A DNA stretch of 64,000 nucleotides from contig NZ_KQ954245.1 in NCBI RefSeq assembly GCF_001519075.1, forward strand, positions 186,001-250,000, written 5' to 3'. The first letter of the stretch is position 1. Every line of letters starts with the position of its first letter. This DNA is from Novosphingobium fuchskuhlense. Its GTDB lineage: Bacteria > Pseudomonadota > Alphaproteobacteria > Sphingomonadales > Sphingomonadaceae. Under the pieces are notes generated by a model. That model saw only the letters and a list, made by a program, of their open reading frames with translations. It had not been told where the DNA came from and did no database searches. Made by a program: the position numbers and the translations under genes. This document shows, in pieces, positions 1 through 9,367 of the stretch.

Positions 1-2
1 AT

Positions 3-3000
3 GACGCGGTTGGCGTGGCCGACGCCAATTCGATGGCGGGTGTGGTCCGCATTCACGGCGAGGCGAAGGCTCTGGGGCTGCGGCCCGTGATCGGCTGCCG
101 GATCGAAACTGTCGAGGGGCTCGCCTTCCTCGCCTATCCGCACGACCGCGCCGCCTATGGCCGCCTCTGCCGCCTGATTTCCGCCGGACGCATGGCACGG
201 CTCGATGGGGAATGGCAGGCCAAGGGGGTGTGCGAGATCGATCTCGCGCTGCTGGCCGCGCATGCGCAAGGGGTCCACCTCGTCCTTCTGCCACCGCGCG
301 ATCTGGATCAGGTGTTCAAGGCCCGGATCGCCAGCAATGTGGTGCCTTTGCGCGAAGGGCACGGGCCAGAAATCGACATCGTATCCCTGCCTTTTCCCGC
401 GCTTGTCCCCCATCTTGTCCACAGCCTGCCTACCATGCGCCACCTTGCGGCCAGCTATCTCTACAGCGGCGATGATATCGCGCGGATCAACGCGCTCGAT
501 GCGCTGGCCCACGAGAACGGCCTTGCGCTCCTCGCCACCAACGACGTGCACTATCACGAAGCCGCGCGGCGACCTTTGCAGGACGTGATGACGGCGATCC
601 GCCACAAGACCACCGTCGCACGCGCCGGGCACCTGCTCCACCCCAATGCCGAACGGCACCTCAAACCGCCTGCGGAAATGCTCCGCCTGTTCGAGCGCTG
701 GCCCCATGCCGTCAGTGCCGCGCGCGCGCTTGCCGATGCCTGCACCTTCAGCCTCGATGAACTCAGCTACGAATACCCGGAGGAAATCTGCCCCGAAGGC
801 CGCACACCGCAGGACTGGCTGGAGGAGCAGACTTGGGCTGGCGCGGAGGGCCGCTACCCCTCCGGCGTGCCCGAGAGCGTACGCGATACACTGGCGCGCG
901 AACTGGCGCTGATCGGCAAACTAAACCTCGCAACCTACTTTCTGACGATCAAGGATATCGTTGATTTCGCGCGTAATCAGGATCCGCCGATCCTGTGCCA
1001 GGGGCGCGGTTCGGCGGCCAATTCGGCCGTGTGCTATTGCCTTGGCATCACCGCAGTCGATCCGGCGCGCCACGCCCTGCTGTTTGATCGCTTCATTTCC
1101 GAGGATCGCAACGAACCACCCGATATCGACGTCGATTTCGAGCACGAGCGGCGCGAGGAAGTGATCCAGTACATCTACCGCCGCTATGGCCGCCAGCGCG
1201 CGGGGCTCTGCGCGACGGTTATCCACTACCGCCCGCGCATGGCGATCCGCGAGGTGGGAAAGGCGATGGGCCTGACCGAAGACGTCACCGCCGCGCTCGC
1301 CCGCACCGTCTGGGGCGGCTGGGGCAGCGAGGTAGCCGAGCGGAACGTCGCGCAGGCCGGGCTCGATCTTGCCGATCCACACCTCAAGCGGGTTCTGAAG
1401 TTGACCGAACAGATGATTGGCATGCCGCGCCATCTCTCGCAGCATGTCGGCGGCTTCATCCTTACGCAGGGGCCGCTGACCGAGACGGTGCCGATCGGCA
1501 ATGGCGCCATGGCGGATCGCAGCTTCATCGAATGGGACAAGGACGATATCGACGCGCTCGGCATCCTCAAGGTCGATGTGCTGGCGCTCGGCATGCTCAC
1601 CTGCATCCGCAAGTGCCTCGATCTGCTGGGCGAGCACCACGGCCGGACCCTCACACTCGCCACCGTGCCGCGCGAGGATCCGGAGACTTATGCCATGCTG
1701 CGCAGGGGCGATTCGCTGGGGGTGTTCCAGGTCGAAAGCCGCGCGCAGATGAACATGCTGCCGCGCCTGCGCCCACGCGAATTCTACGATCTTGTCATCC
1801 AGGTCGCCATCGTCCGCCCCGGGCCGATCCAGGGCGACATGGTCCACCCCTATCTCCGGCGGCGGCGGGGCGAGGAGGCGGTGAGCATCCCCGCGCCGGG
1901 CCCCGCGTTCGGGCCGCCGGACGAGCTTACCTCGATCCTCGGCCGTACGCTCGGCGTGCCGATCTTTCAGGAGCAAGCGATGAAGATCGCGCTCGATGCG
2001 GCCAAGTTTTCAGGCGCGGAGGCCAACCGGCTGCGCAAGGCCATGGCGACCTTCCGCCGCCGGGGCATGGTCGACGAATTGCAGGACATGATGGTCGAGC
2101 GCATGACCCAGCGCGGCTACGACCGCGATTTCGCGCAGCGCTGCTTCAACCAGATCCGAGGCTTCGGCGAATACGGTTTTCCTGAAAGCCATGCGGCGAG
2201 CTTTGCGCACCTCGTCTATGTTTCGAGCTGGCTGAAGTGCCACTACCCGGCGGCGTTCGCCTGCGGCCTGCTCAATTCGCAGCCGATGGGCTTCTACGCA
2301 CCGGCGCAGATCGTGCGCGATGCGGCGGAGCATGGGGTGCCGGTGCTGCCGGTGGATGTGAACCATTCGATGTGGGACTGCACGCTGGAGCAGGAGGGGG
2401 AGGGGCTCCGCCTCGGCCTGCGCCAGATCGACGGCCTGCCCGAACATGTCGCCGCCGCGCTGGTTTCGGCACGCGAGGCGGGGGGGCGGTTTGATGATGT
2501 TGCCGCGCTCAAGGTGCGGGCAGGGCTCTCGCCCGCGATGATCGAGCGGCTGGCTGCGGCGGATGCCTTCGGATCGATGGGGCTGCCCCGGCGCCAGGCG
2601 CTGTGGGATGCGCGCAGCCTTGTGGCCGCAAGCGCGCTGCCGCTCTTCGCCGCCGCCGATGCGCGCGAGGAGGGGGAGGAGCGCGCCCGCACCCGCCTGC
2701 CGACCATGCCGCTCTCGGAGGAAGTCGTCGCCGATTACCAGACGCAGCGGCTTTCGCTGAAGGCGCACCCCATGGCTTTCCTGCGCGCCGAGCTTGCCGA
2801 GCGTGGGTTCGTGCGGGCGGCGGATCTCAGGGACCGGAAGATGCGCTCGATGGTGCGCGTGGCGGGCGTGGTGCTGGTGCGCCAGCAGCCGGGCAGCGCC
2901 AAGGGGGTGTGCTTCATCACGCTGGAGGACGAGACGGGCGTGATCAACCTCGTGATCTGGCCCGACTTGAAGGAGAAGCAGCGCAGCGTGGTGATGGGCG

Positions 3001-3236
3001 CGCGGCTGATGGAAGTGCGGGGCCGCGTGGAATACGACGACGAGGTGATCCACGTGATCGCCCAGCACCTGACCGATGCAAGCGAGGGGCTGTCGCGGCT
3101 GTCCGACGATGCGCTGCAGCCCGCGATGGCCCGTGCCGACGAGGTCAACCGGCCCGTGCCCGGACGCGTCCCGCCGCCTGCGCGCAGCCATCCGCGCAAT
3201 GTGCGGGTGATCCCCAAGTCGCGCGACTTTCACTGA
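3..3236 (+). CDS. dnaE2: Error-prone DNA polymerase DnaE2 (ImuC), 5'-truncated by window edge
   Basis: C-family polymerase alpha subunit of the SOS mutasome, which works with ImuA and ImuB in translesion synthesis. The reading frame is open from base 3 with no start, so the first few dozen residues of the PHP domain lie outside the window. Counting from the first Met at position 15, the PHP region covers roughly residues 1-200. The catalytic palm follows, with CQGRGSAANS near 328 and the Asp motif PDIDVDF at 369-375. A helix-hairpin-helix region and a C-terminal OB fold (about 940-1020) complete it. The length and the PDIDVDFEHERR signature fit DnaE2 rather than replicative DnaE1. imuA and imuB would be expected just upstream, outside the window. 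Confidence 0.96.
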   Translation, partial: DAVGVADANSMAGVVRIHGEAKALGLRPVIGCRIETVEGLAFLAYPHDRAAYGRLCRLISAGRMARLDGEWQAKGVCEIDLALLAAHAQGVHLVLLPPRDLDQVFKARIASNVVPLREGHGPEIDIVSLPFPALVPHLVHSLPTMRHLAASYLYSGDDIARINALDALAHENGLALLATNDVHYHEAARRPLQDVMTAIRHKTTVARAGHLLHPNAERHLKPPAEMLRLFERWPHAVSAARALADACTFSLDELSYEYPEEICPEGRTPQDWLEEQTWAGAEGRYPSGVPESVRDTLARELALIGKLNLATYFLTIKDIVDFARNQDPPILCQGRGSAANSAVCYCLGITAVDPARHALLFDRFISEDRNEPPDIDVDFEHERREEVIQYIYRRYGRQRAGLCATVIHYRPRMAIREVGKAMGLTEDVTAALARTVWGGWGSEVAERNVAQAGLDLADPHLKRVLKLTEQMIGMPRHLSQHVGGFILTQGPLTETVPIGNGAMADRSFIEWDKDDIDALGILKVDVLALGMLTCIRKCLDLLGEHHGRTLTLATVPREDPETYAMLRRGDSLGVFQVESRAQMNMLPRLRPREFYDLVIQVAIVRPGPIQGDMVHPYLRRRRGEEAVSIPAPGPAFGPPDELTSILGRTLGVPIFQEQAMKIALDAAKFSGAEANRLRKAMATFRRRGMVDELQDMMVERMTQRGYDRDFAQRCFNQIRGFGEYGFPESHAASFAHLVYVSSWLKCHYPAAFACGLLNSQPMGFYAPAQIVRDAAEHGVPVLPVDVNHSMWDCTLEQEGEGLRLGLRQIDGLPEHVAAALVSAREAGGRFDDVAALKVRAGLSPAMIERLAAADAFGSMGLPRRQALWDARSLVAASALPLFAAADAREEGEERARTRLPTMPLSEEVVADYQTQRLSLKAHPMAFLRAELAERGFVRAADLRDRKMRSMVRVAGVVLVRQQPGSAKGVCFITLEDETGVINLVIWPDLKEKQRSVVMGARLMEVRGRVEYDDEVIHVIAQHLTDASEGLSRLSDDALQPAMARADEVNRPVPGRVPPPARSHPRNVRVIPKSRDFH

Positions 3237-3284
3237 GCCTGCCTGCCACAATTGCGCCGCGTAGCCCGACTAGGCGCCGGCCGC

Positions 3285-3776
3285 ATGGACATCGTGAGAC
3301 TGACCCCTGATGATACGCTGCGCTTCCTTGCGCTGCGCCAGATCATGTTCGACGCCGAGGCGATGAGCTTTCGCGGCGCCGGCGCGGACGACGATGCCAT
3401 CGGCGTGGCGGCATGGCGCGAGCGACTGGCGCGCGATCATGTCTATGCCGTGGTGCAAGGCGGCGAATGGCTCGCGGTCGGCGGCCTCACGCGTATCATC
3501 GGGCAGAAGCTCGATCACAAGGGCCTCGTCTGGGGCATGTACGCCGTCCCCGCAGCGCGCGGCACGGGCGCTGCGGCGCGCATTCTCGAGCAGCTCGAAG
3601 CCGCGGCCCGCGAGATCGGCCTGCGCCAGCTGCAACTGACCCTGATGGCTGACAACCCGCGCGCCCAGACACTCTACGAGCGCCACGGCTACGTGCTCTA
3701 TGCCAAGGAACCGGACTCGGTGCGGCGCGCGGATGGCAGCTATGTGGATGAAGCGCTGATGTGGAAGCGGCTGTAG
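3285..3776 (+). CDS. GNAT-family N-acetyltransferase
   Basis: A 163-residue protein with the GNAT fold. The acetyl-CoA pyrophosphate loop is the segment VPAARGTGAAARI (R/Q-x-x-G-x-A type), followed by the usual late motif with NPRAQTLYERHGY. The substrate cannot be told from sequence. The frame extends 11 codons further upstream to 3252, but those residues (MRRVARLGAGR) do not look like a GNAT start, while MDIVRLTPDD at 3285 does. It lies 48 bases after dnaE2 on the same strand and may be co-transcribed, although no functional link is evident. Confidence 0.8.
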   Translation: MDIVRLTPDDTLRFLALRQIMFDAEAMSFRGAGADDDAIGVAAWRERLARDHVYAVVQGGEWLAVGGLTRIIGQKLDHKGLVWGMYAVPAARGTGAAARILEQLEAAAREIGLRQLQLTLMADNPRAQTLYERHGYVLYAKEPDSVRRADGSYVDEALMWKRL

Positions 3777-3789
3777 GCCGTTCCTTTGA

Positions 3790-6588
3790 TCAGGTCCGCA
3801 GCCGCTCAATCCCCTGCGCGAGCGCGACATAGAGCTTGCCCATGTCCGACGAGAGCAGCGTTACCCCCAGCGCATGGCCGTCGCGGGTCGAGAGCAGCTG
3901 GCGCAGCATCGCCTCGAAATCATGGATGTAGCGGTTCACGTGACCGCGGAATTCAGTGTCGGTTTCGTAGTGCTGCTGCACCGCGCGCACCTCGCCGCTG
4001 TCGAGCAGGCTGACCGCGCGGCGGGTGAAGATGCCGCGGTCGCCGCGCAGGTACGAGGCCCAGGCGGTTTCCGAGACATCGGCCGACAGCACCTTTGTGA
4101 TGTCGATCGCGGTGGAATTCAGGCTCTCGGTGATCAGCGCGGTGCGGCGTGCGAAATCGTTGTCGACCTGCTCCTCGGCGCGCTCGCGGGCGCGCGTGAC
4201 GCGGCTTTCGAGATTGCCGGCCAGTTCATCCACCTTGGCGAGCTGGTCGCGCATCTGGATCGCTGTCTCGCGGCTGGCGGATGCTGCGTTGTCGATCGCA
4301 TCCTCGAGCCGCGCGATGAGTTCGGCGCCGCGGCCCTGCAGCACGCGGACGATGGCGGCATTGCCTTCCTCGCCAAGCCGCGCCGTCAGTGCCTCGATTT
4401 CCTTCGCCGCGCCCTCGCGCAAGTCCTCACCGACGCGGCCCGCAGCATCGCTGAGGCGGGCCACTGCACCAGACAGCTCGCCTTCGATGCCCTGCGCGAG
4501 GGCAGTGCTTTCGTCTCGCGCGGCGGCCAGCAGGTTGCGCAGTTCGCCAAGACGGGCTTCCTGTTCGGCGGCCTGAACGGCAAGGTTCTTCTGCAGGCGC
4601 GCCATCTCGGCTGTCGCGGCCTTGAGCGCCCCGCGCGTGGTTTCGACGTCCTGCGACAAGCTGCGCCCGGTATCGCCGGCCTCGCCGAGGGCGCTGCGGA
4701 TCCCCTCGACCCGGTCGGCAAACTCGCCAAGTCCGTTTTGGGCACTGCCGATCGCGGCAGGGAGAGTCGTGCCGGCGTGCTCGCTGCCGGCCTGGATCAG
4801 TTCGAGCAGGCGAACCGCTGCATCGGTGAGCGTGCCGATATGCCCGTCGGTTCCGGCAAGTGCCTCGCGCATGTCGACCAGCCGCTGGTTGAGGGTGGCG
4901 AGCGCGCGATCGATCGTGGCAGCCGTGGCATCGCCCGTCTCGCCCGAGGCTTGGAGCACGCCGGTGAAGGCGGCCACTTGCGCGGCGATGGTATCGCACT
5001 GGTTGCCAAGCGCGTGCGCTTCTTCAAGCTGGCGCTGGCGCTGTGCTTCGACCGCTGTGTCTAGGTCGGCAAGTTTGCGTGCCAGAGCCTCAGCAGCCTC
5101 GGCGCCGGCAGCGGCCATCGCACCGCGACGTTCGCGAATCGCGATATCGAGATCGGCGAGGCTTTGCGTAAGCGCGGCGCGCTGTTCGGCTGCAGCAACC
5201 TCGAGATTGGCCCGGCGGGCGGCAAGCTGCTCGTCCAGCAAGCTGGCGTCTTCGGAAATCCGGCGGGCCAGATCGGTGGCATTGGCCTCGAATGCTGCGA
5301 GCCGCTCGCGCGAGGCGGAGATAAGCGCCTCATGGTCGTTCCCCAGCGTTTCGAGCGCGTGGCGCAGGGCGGCCAGCTGTGTCTCGGACCGGTCGGCGAA
5401 CTGGCGCAGCGCGGTCTCTTCAGCCGAGCCCAGCGAGCGGCTGAAGGCCCCGCTTTCGGCGCGCATGGCGGCAAACCGCGCGCCAAGCGCGGCGAGGGTG
5501 TCTTCCTCGGCCTTGATGATCGCGTCGCGCTGGCGCACGAGCTCGTCGTTCAGTGTTTCGGCACGGGCACGCATGGCAGCAAGGGCCGCCACTTCCTCGG
5601 TGTCGAGCCGCTGGCGATGGCTTGCGGCCCCTTCTTCGAGCGCGGCGAAGTGGGCCGCGCTGACCTCACCGATGCGCGCGGCGCTTTCCTCGAACTCGGC
5701 AAGCGCCGCCGATACCCGCTCGCGCACCGTGCCGACTTGCCGTTCGCTGGCGAGGCCGAATTCGTTGAGCCGCTGGAACCCGGCGACAAGATCTTCGAGC
5801 TGGTTGTGTGCGGTGCGGCCGGCATTGGCGATGGTGTTGGTGACGTCCTTTGCCGAGTTGGCAATTACCGGCAGCTGCCCTCGCAGCTTCTCCATGTTTT
5901 CCAGCGCGTGGTCCGAAACCGTGGCAATGCGGTCTACTTGCGCGCCGTTTCCGACGATCAGCGATTGAAGCTGCCCGGCGCTGCCGCTGATCCGTTCGAC
6001 CGCGATACGGCCGAGTGATTCGAGATCGCGGCCCTGCGCCGCGATGAAATCGCGGGCAAGCGAGAGTTCCGTGTTCACCGCCGTCAGCCGACGCTCCAAC
6101 CGTTGCGATTCGAAGCTGAGCAGCCGTGCCGCGTCCCCGAACCGCGCGGCCTCGCGCCGGCTGTTGCGACGAACGAGGAGCAGCGTGACCAGCACCACCA
6201 GCACCGGCGCGGACCATGCGGAGAGCAATCCTGTCCAGATCGCGAGCGGCTGAACCTGGCGGAAAATGGCGAGGTTGCCCGCGACGAATGCCGCCGTCCA
6301 ACCCGCGATCAGCGCCGCAGCGATCGCAAGACCGAGCCATTCGCGCTCCAGCCGGGGCGTATCCACGCTCTCGTCATCCCAGGCAGGCGCGCTGTCCTCG
6401 GCTGCGGGAGCGATCGGCCATCCGGCACCCTCTGCATCCTCTGTGGCGGCGGCAAGCGCGGGGACGGCGTCTGCCTCCTCGACCGGTGGATCGCCCGCCA
6501 GGCGTTTGCCGAGGCGCACGGCCGCAGCGTTTGCCGCGCCATCTTCGGCGCCGCCTTCAATGGCGATGATCTTTCTGCCCCCGAACAT
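3790..6588 (-). CDS. Large inner-membrane coiled-coil protein, TipN-like
   Basis: A 932-residue protein with a short acidic cytoplasmic N-terminus. Two hydrophobic segments follow (about 85-108 and 116-140), ending in a basic LLLVRRNSRRE stretch. From about residue 145 to 880 it is an almost uninterrupted Ala/Glu/Arg/Leu-rich coiled coil. This layout matches Caulobacter TipN (two N-terminal membrane helices and a long coiled coil), which marks the new pole and helps position flagellum and division machinery. The block after the membrane helices (RLERRLTAVNTELSLARDF) is the part that most recalls TipN. The assignment rests on architecture and remembered similarity, so function is inferred. It is divergent from the HPt-like gene across a 69-base gap. 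Confidence 0.6.
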   Translation of the reverse strand: MFGGRKIIAIEGGAEDGAANAAAVRLGKRLAGDPPVEEADAVPALAAATEDAEGAGWPIAPAAEDSAPAWDDESVDTPRLEREWLGLAIAAALIAGWTAAFVAGNLAIFRQVQPLAIWTGLLSAWSAPVLVVLVTLLLVRRNSRREAARFGDAARLLSFESQRLERRLTAVNTELSLARDFIAAQGRDLESLGRIAVERISGSAGQLQSLIVGNGAQVDRIATVSDHALENMEKLRGQLPVIANSAKDVTNTIANAGRTAHNQLEDLVAGFQRLNEFGLASERQVGTVRERVSAALAEFEESAARIGEVSAAHFAALEEGAASHRQRLDTEEVAALAAMRARAETLNDELVRQRDAIIKAEEDTLAALGARFAAMRAESGAFSRSLGSAEETALRQFADRSETQLAALRHALETLGNDHEALISASRERLAAFEANATDLARRISEDASLLDEQLAARRANLEVAAAEQRAALTQSLADLDIAIRERRGAMAAAGAEAAEALARKLADLDTAVEAQRQRQLEEAHALGNQCDTIAAQVAAFTGVLQASGETGDATAATIDRALATLNQRLVDMREALAGTDGHIGTLTDAAVRLLELIQAGSEHAGTTLPAAIGSAQNGLGEFADRVEGIRSALGEAGDTGRSLSQDVETTRGALKAATAEMARLQKNLAVQAAEQEARLGELRNLLAAARDESTALAQGIEGELSGAVARLSDAAGRVGEDLREGAAKEIEALTARLGEEGNAAIVRVLQGRGAELIARLEDAIDNAASASRETAIQMRDQLAKVDELAGNLESRVTRARERAEEQVDNDFARRTALITESLNSTAIDITKVLSADVSETAWASYLRGDRGIFTRRAVSLLDSGEVRAVQQHYETDTEFRGHVNRYIHDFEAMLRQLLSTRDGHALGVTLLSSDMGKLYVALAQGIERLRT

Positions 6589-6657
6589 CGCTATTCATTA
6601 ACACACTTCGCCCCCCCGCTTAAACCCAGCTTAACCCGTTACGGATATTTGCTGGGT

Positions 6658-6963
6658 ATGGCTTACCTCGGTGACGCAATCGATGCCCATCTCGCTGTGG
6701 CAACCGGCGATGATGCGGAGCTTTTTCGCGAGCTGCGCGCCGCGTTCGTCGAAAGCGCGCGTCGCCAGTTCGGCCTGCTTGGCCGCGCACGCTGCGACGG
6801 CAATTGGGAAATGGCCGCGCTGCGTTTGAAGAGCCTGGCCGCGACGTTCCATGCCGAGGACCTGATCGCGCTCGCCGAGGAAGCGCTCACCGGCGCGCCC
6901 GGAGAGCCTGCCGTGCTGCGGCGGATTGCAGCCGCACTCGATTCCCTCGAACCAACCGGTTGA
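6658..6963 (+). CDS. HPt-like helical protein lacking the phospho-accepting His
   Basis: A 101-residue all-helical protein laid out like a single histidine phosphotransfer domain. The normally invariant A-H-x-L-K-G segment reads A54-L-R-L-K-S, so Leu55 stands where the phosphorylated His should be. The following AATFHAEDLIALAEEAL matches the usual second half of the motif region. If the fold assignment is right it cannot relay phosphate and would act as a binding or competitor module. The open frame extends upstream, but the ATG at 6658 is the first Met after the divergent TipN-like gene and gives the expected domain length. It begins a same-strand run that ends with a kinase-like protein also lacking its His. 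Confidence 0.6.
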   Translation: MAYLGDAIDAHLAVATGDDAELFRELRAAFVESARRQFGLLGRARCDGNWEMAALRLKSLAATFHAEDLIALAEEALTGAPGEPAVLRRIAAALDSLEPTG

Positions 6964-7027
6964 TACGCCGCCACTCTTGGCATTGCTGCCCGGCGGCCCT
7001 AGCATAGGGCAAAGGGAGGTCGCCGCC

Positions 7028-8272
7028 TTGCGGGTCGCATTACTGTCGTTGATGGACGCCGCTCAGGGCGAGCCACCGGGTCTTCGCGGCCTGCTGCCGA
7101 TCGGTGGCCGCTCGATCCTGCGCCATCAACTGGGGCTTGCCATGGCGCTTGGCTGCGCGCGCATCGTCGTACTGGCCGAGACGCTGACGAACGATCTTGT
7201 CGCGCTTCAGCATGCGGCCGAAGCGGGCGGCGCGCGGTTCCACGTGATCGCTTCAGCGCGGGCGCTGGCGCCTCTCGTGGCGGCGGAGGACGAGTTGCTC
7301 GTGCTGGGCGAGGGGCTTCTGGCCATGCCCGAGGATGCCCTGCGCCTACTGGGTGACGGGCCGGTCGTGCTGACGCTCCCGGTCGAGACGGGCCTGCCGC
7401 TGGGGTTCGAGCGAATCGATATCAACAGCGCGGGGGCCGGCGCGATGCTCCTGCCCGGCAAGCTAATCGCGGCGCTGGGCGATCTGCCCGGAGACTGGAA
7501 TCCGGGCTCCGCACTGCTGCGCATCGCGTCGCAGGCGCGTGTGGTGCAGCGTGAATTGCCCGCGCTTCTCCTCGATCAGGGACGCTGGCGCCTGATCCGC
7601 GACGAGGCGGAGGCGCACCGTGCGGAACCGGGCTGGGTGCGTCTGCACACGGCGGGCGCGCAGGTCCGCTCACCGGGCTCGTGGATCGCGGCGGGTATCG
7701 TGCGGATGCTGGGGCCGGCGCTGCTGCATGCGGGAACCCGGCCCTATGTCATTGCGCTTGGCGCGGTGATTACCGCACTGCTCGGCACCGGCGCCGGCTG
7801 GTTCGGCTGGTGCGGCCCCGGCTTTGCGATGCTGGCGCTCGCCTGGCTGGTTAATCAGGTTGCGGCGCTGCTGGCCCGGGTTGAACAGGATTCGCTCATT
7901 GCCTGGTCGGGCGGGGCACCGCTTGAACACCTGGGCGAATGGGTGCTCGATGGCATGTTCATCACGCTCTGCGCATGGCGCAGCGAGATTCCCGCGGTGG
8001 CCGGAGTCCCATGGGGAATCGCATGGTTCCCGCCGGTGGTGCTGTTCCTGCTGATGCGGCTGCTGCGGCGCGTGCAGCCGGACGAAATCTGGACCTCGTG
8101 GCTGGCGGACCGCTTCCTTGTCGGGGCGCTGCTTGCGCTCACCAGCATCCTGTTGCCGTTCGATTTCGTGTTGCGGCTGCTGGTAGTCTCGCTCATGGTT
8201 GCGGGGCTGTTCCTCGCCAGCGGCGGGGATGGGCGGACAAGCGCCCTGTCGGACGGCGGGAGATCTGCATGA
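7028..8272 (+). CDS. Membrane protein: nucleotidyltransferase-like domain plus degenerate CDP-alcohol phosphotransferase-like domain
   Basis: I place the start at TTG 7028, which follows a strong Shine-Dalgarno (GGGAGG, 7014-7019). The frame is open to an ATG at 6926, but that would overlap the HPt-like gene. Residues 1-210 look like a sugar-nucleotidyltransferase fold, opening with a PIGGRSILRHQ segment. The C-terminal half has three or four membrane helices. The segment LLARVEQ...GAPLEHLGEWVLDG resembles the CDP-alcohol phosphatidyltransferase motif (DGxxAR...G...D...D), but the first Asp-Gly is replaced by Asn-Gln. Bifunctional fusions of these two domains are known in inositol-phosphodiester synthesis. 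This copy appears catalytically degenerate, so the fold call is tentative and its role unknown. Confidence 0.5.
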   Translation: MRVALLSLMDAAQGEPPGLRGLLPIGGRSILRHQLGLAMALGCARIVVLAETLTNDLVALQHAAEAGGARFHVIASARALAPLVAAEDELLVLGEGLLAMPEDALRLLGDGPVVLTLPVETGLPLGFERIDINSAGAGAMLLPGKLIAALGDLPGDWNPGSALLRIASQARVVQRELPALLLDQGRWRLIRDEAEAHRAEPGWVRLHTAGAQVRSPGSWIAAGIVRMLGPALLHAGTRPYVIALGAVITALLGTGAGWFGWCGPGFAMLALAWLVNQVAALLARVEQDSLIAWSGGAPLEHLGEWVLDGMFITLCAWRSEIPAVAGVPWGIAWFPPVVLFLLMRLLRRVQPDEIWTSWLADRFLVGALLALTSILLPFDFVLRLLVVSLMVAGLFLASGGDGRTSALSDGGRSA

Positions 8273-8380
8273 CGCAGGGTCGGACCAGCATTTTGTGCTG
8301 CCCCGGTGGAAACCCGGAGCTGCCGGTGCCCTCCCGTTTTCTAACCCCGAATTAACCAGGCCGGGTTAAGGCTGGCAATC

Positions 8381-9367
8381 ATGGCCATCCCCGCACCTTC
8401 GGGCATTCAGACCGGCAGACCAGCCGGCACATCGGCAGGCGCGAGCGCTTCGCGCATGGCAGAGGATATTGCCGCCGCGCGCGGGGCGATTGCCAATGTC
8501 GTGCCGATCCTGCGTCATCTCCTGCGCAGCGACGATAATTCGATCTTCAGTGACGAGATCATCGCGCGCGTGCGGGGAATGTTCCTCGATGTGGCACGCC
8601 AGTTGGTGGTGGCGCTGGCCGAAGCGGCGGGTCATGCCGAGCCGGAAGGCTGGGCTCATGAGGCGGCAGACGAACTCGCCCATCTGTTGGCCGATAATTC
8701 CGCCTTTCTCGAACATTTTCACACGCTTGCGCTGGAATGGCAATGGACGTCCCGGCTTGAGCGCAGCCGTGGGCTCGACCCCGTGCTCCCGCCGCTGCTC
8801 CAGTCCCGCATGGCCGATACCGATGCCGAGGTCTCTGCGGGGGCGATGGGCCTGCTCGCCGCGCAGGCCCGGTTCTGCCAAAACCAGCGGCGCATGCAGC
8901 TGCCGCTGGAGGAATTGCCAGGCGATCTCGTCCACATGGCGCTCATGACCTTGCGGGGTCATGTCGGCGTCGACGCTTCGTCGGAGTCCTATGCGGTTGT
9001 CGCCGAGCGAAGCGTGCGCGCGCGGATCGACGAGACGCGTTCGCGCCTCGCGCGAATGAGCAGCCTGCTCGACAGCATGGGCGGCGAGGCCGGCGCTGCG
9101 CTCGACCTCGACAAGGCTGGTTTCGCCATGTTCCTCACGGCGTTCGCGCGCGGTTCGGGCCTCTCCCGCGAGGCGGCGATCATGGCAACGGTTGACAGCC
9201 AGCTGCCACGCCTGATGCTCGCACTCAGGGCATGCGGGCTTTCGTCGACCGCCGTCGTCGCCACCGCCCAGGCGCTGCACCCGGATGCGGTCCTGCCCGG
9301 AGGCCATGCAGAGCTCACGCCCGCTGCCGCCGCCGCGCTGCTTGTGCAAGCGGGAGACCGGATGTGA
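8381..9367 (+). CDS. Conserved hypothetical helical protein
   Basis: A 328-residue, predominantly helical, soluble protein. I see no signal peptide, membrane segment, nucleotide-binding loop or catalytic motif, and I do not recognise the family with confidence. The start ATG follows a 108-base gap after the previous gene. Its 3' end overlaps the start of the kinase-like gene: the GTG at 9364 shares bases with this gene's TGA. The two proteins are therefore probably translationally coupled and may act together. High-GC codon use matches the neighbours, so there is no sign of recent transfer. Confidence 0.7.
   Translation: MAIPAPSGIQTGRPAGTSAGASASRMAEDIAAARGAIANVVPILRHLLRSDDNSIFSDEIIARVRGMFLDVARQLVVALAEAAGHAEPEGWAHEAADELAHLLADNSAFLEHFHTLALEWQWTSRLERSRGLDPVLPPLLQSRMADTDAEVSAGAMGLLAAQARFCQNQRRMQLPLEELPGDLVHMALMTLRGHVGVDASSESYAVVAERSVRARIDETRSRLARMSSLLDSMGGEAGAALDLDKAGFAMFLTAFARGSGLSREAAIMATVDSQLPRLMLALRACGLSSTAVVATAQALHPDAVLPGGHAELTPAAAAALLVQAGDRM

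Noticed and set aside
921..1976. Long minus-strand open frame (over 300 codons) opposite dnaE2
   Set aside because: It lies entirely inside a well-supported polymerase gene, has no family-like sequence, and long antisense frames are expected from the third-position GC bias of this genome.
2010..3251. Second long minus-strand open frame opposite dnaE2
   Set aside because: His/Arg/Ala-rich mirror of the sense codons with no ribosome-binding site or recognisable domain.
6926..7027. Upstream ATG extension of the nucleotidyltransferase-like gene
   Set aside because: It would overlap the HPt-like gene, and the TTG at 7028 has a much better ribosome-binding site. It remains a secondary possibility.
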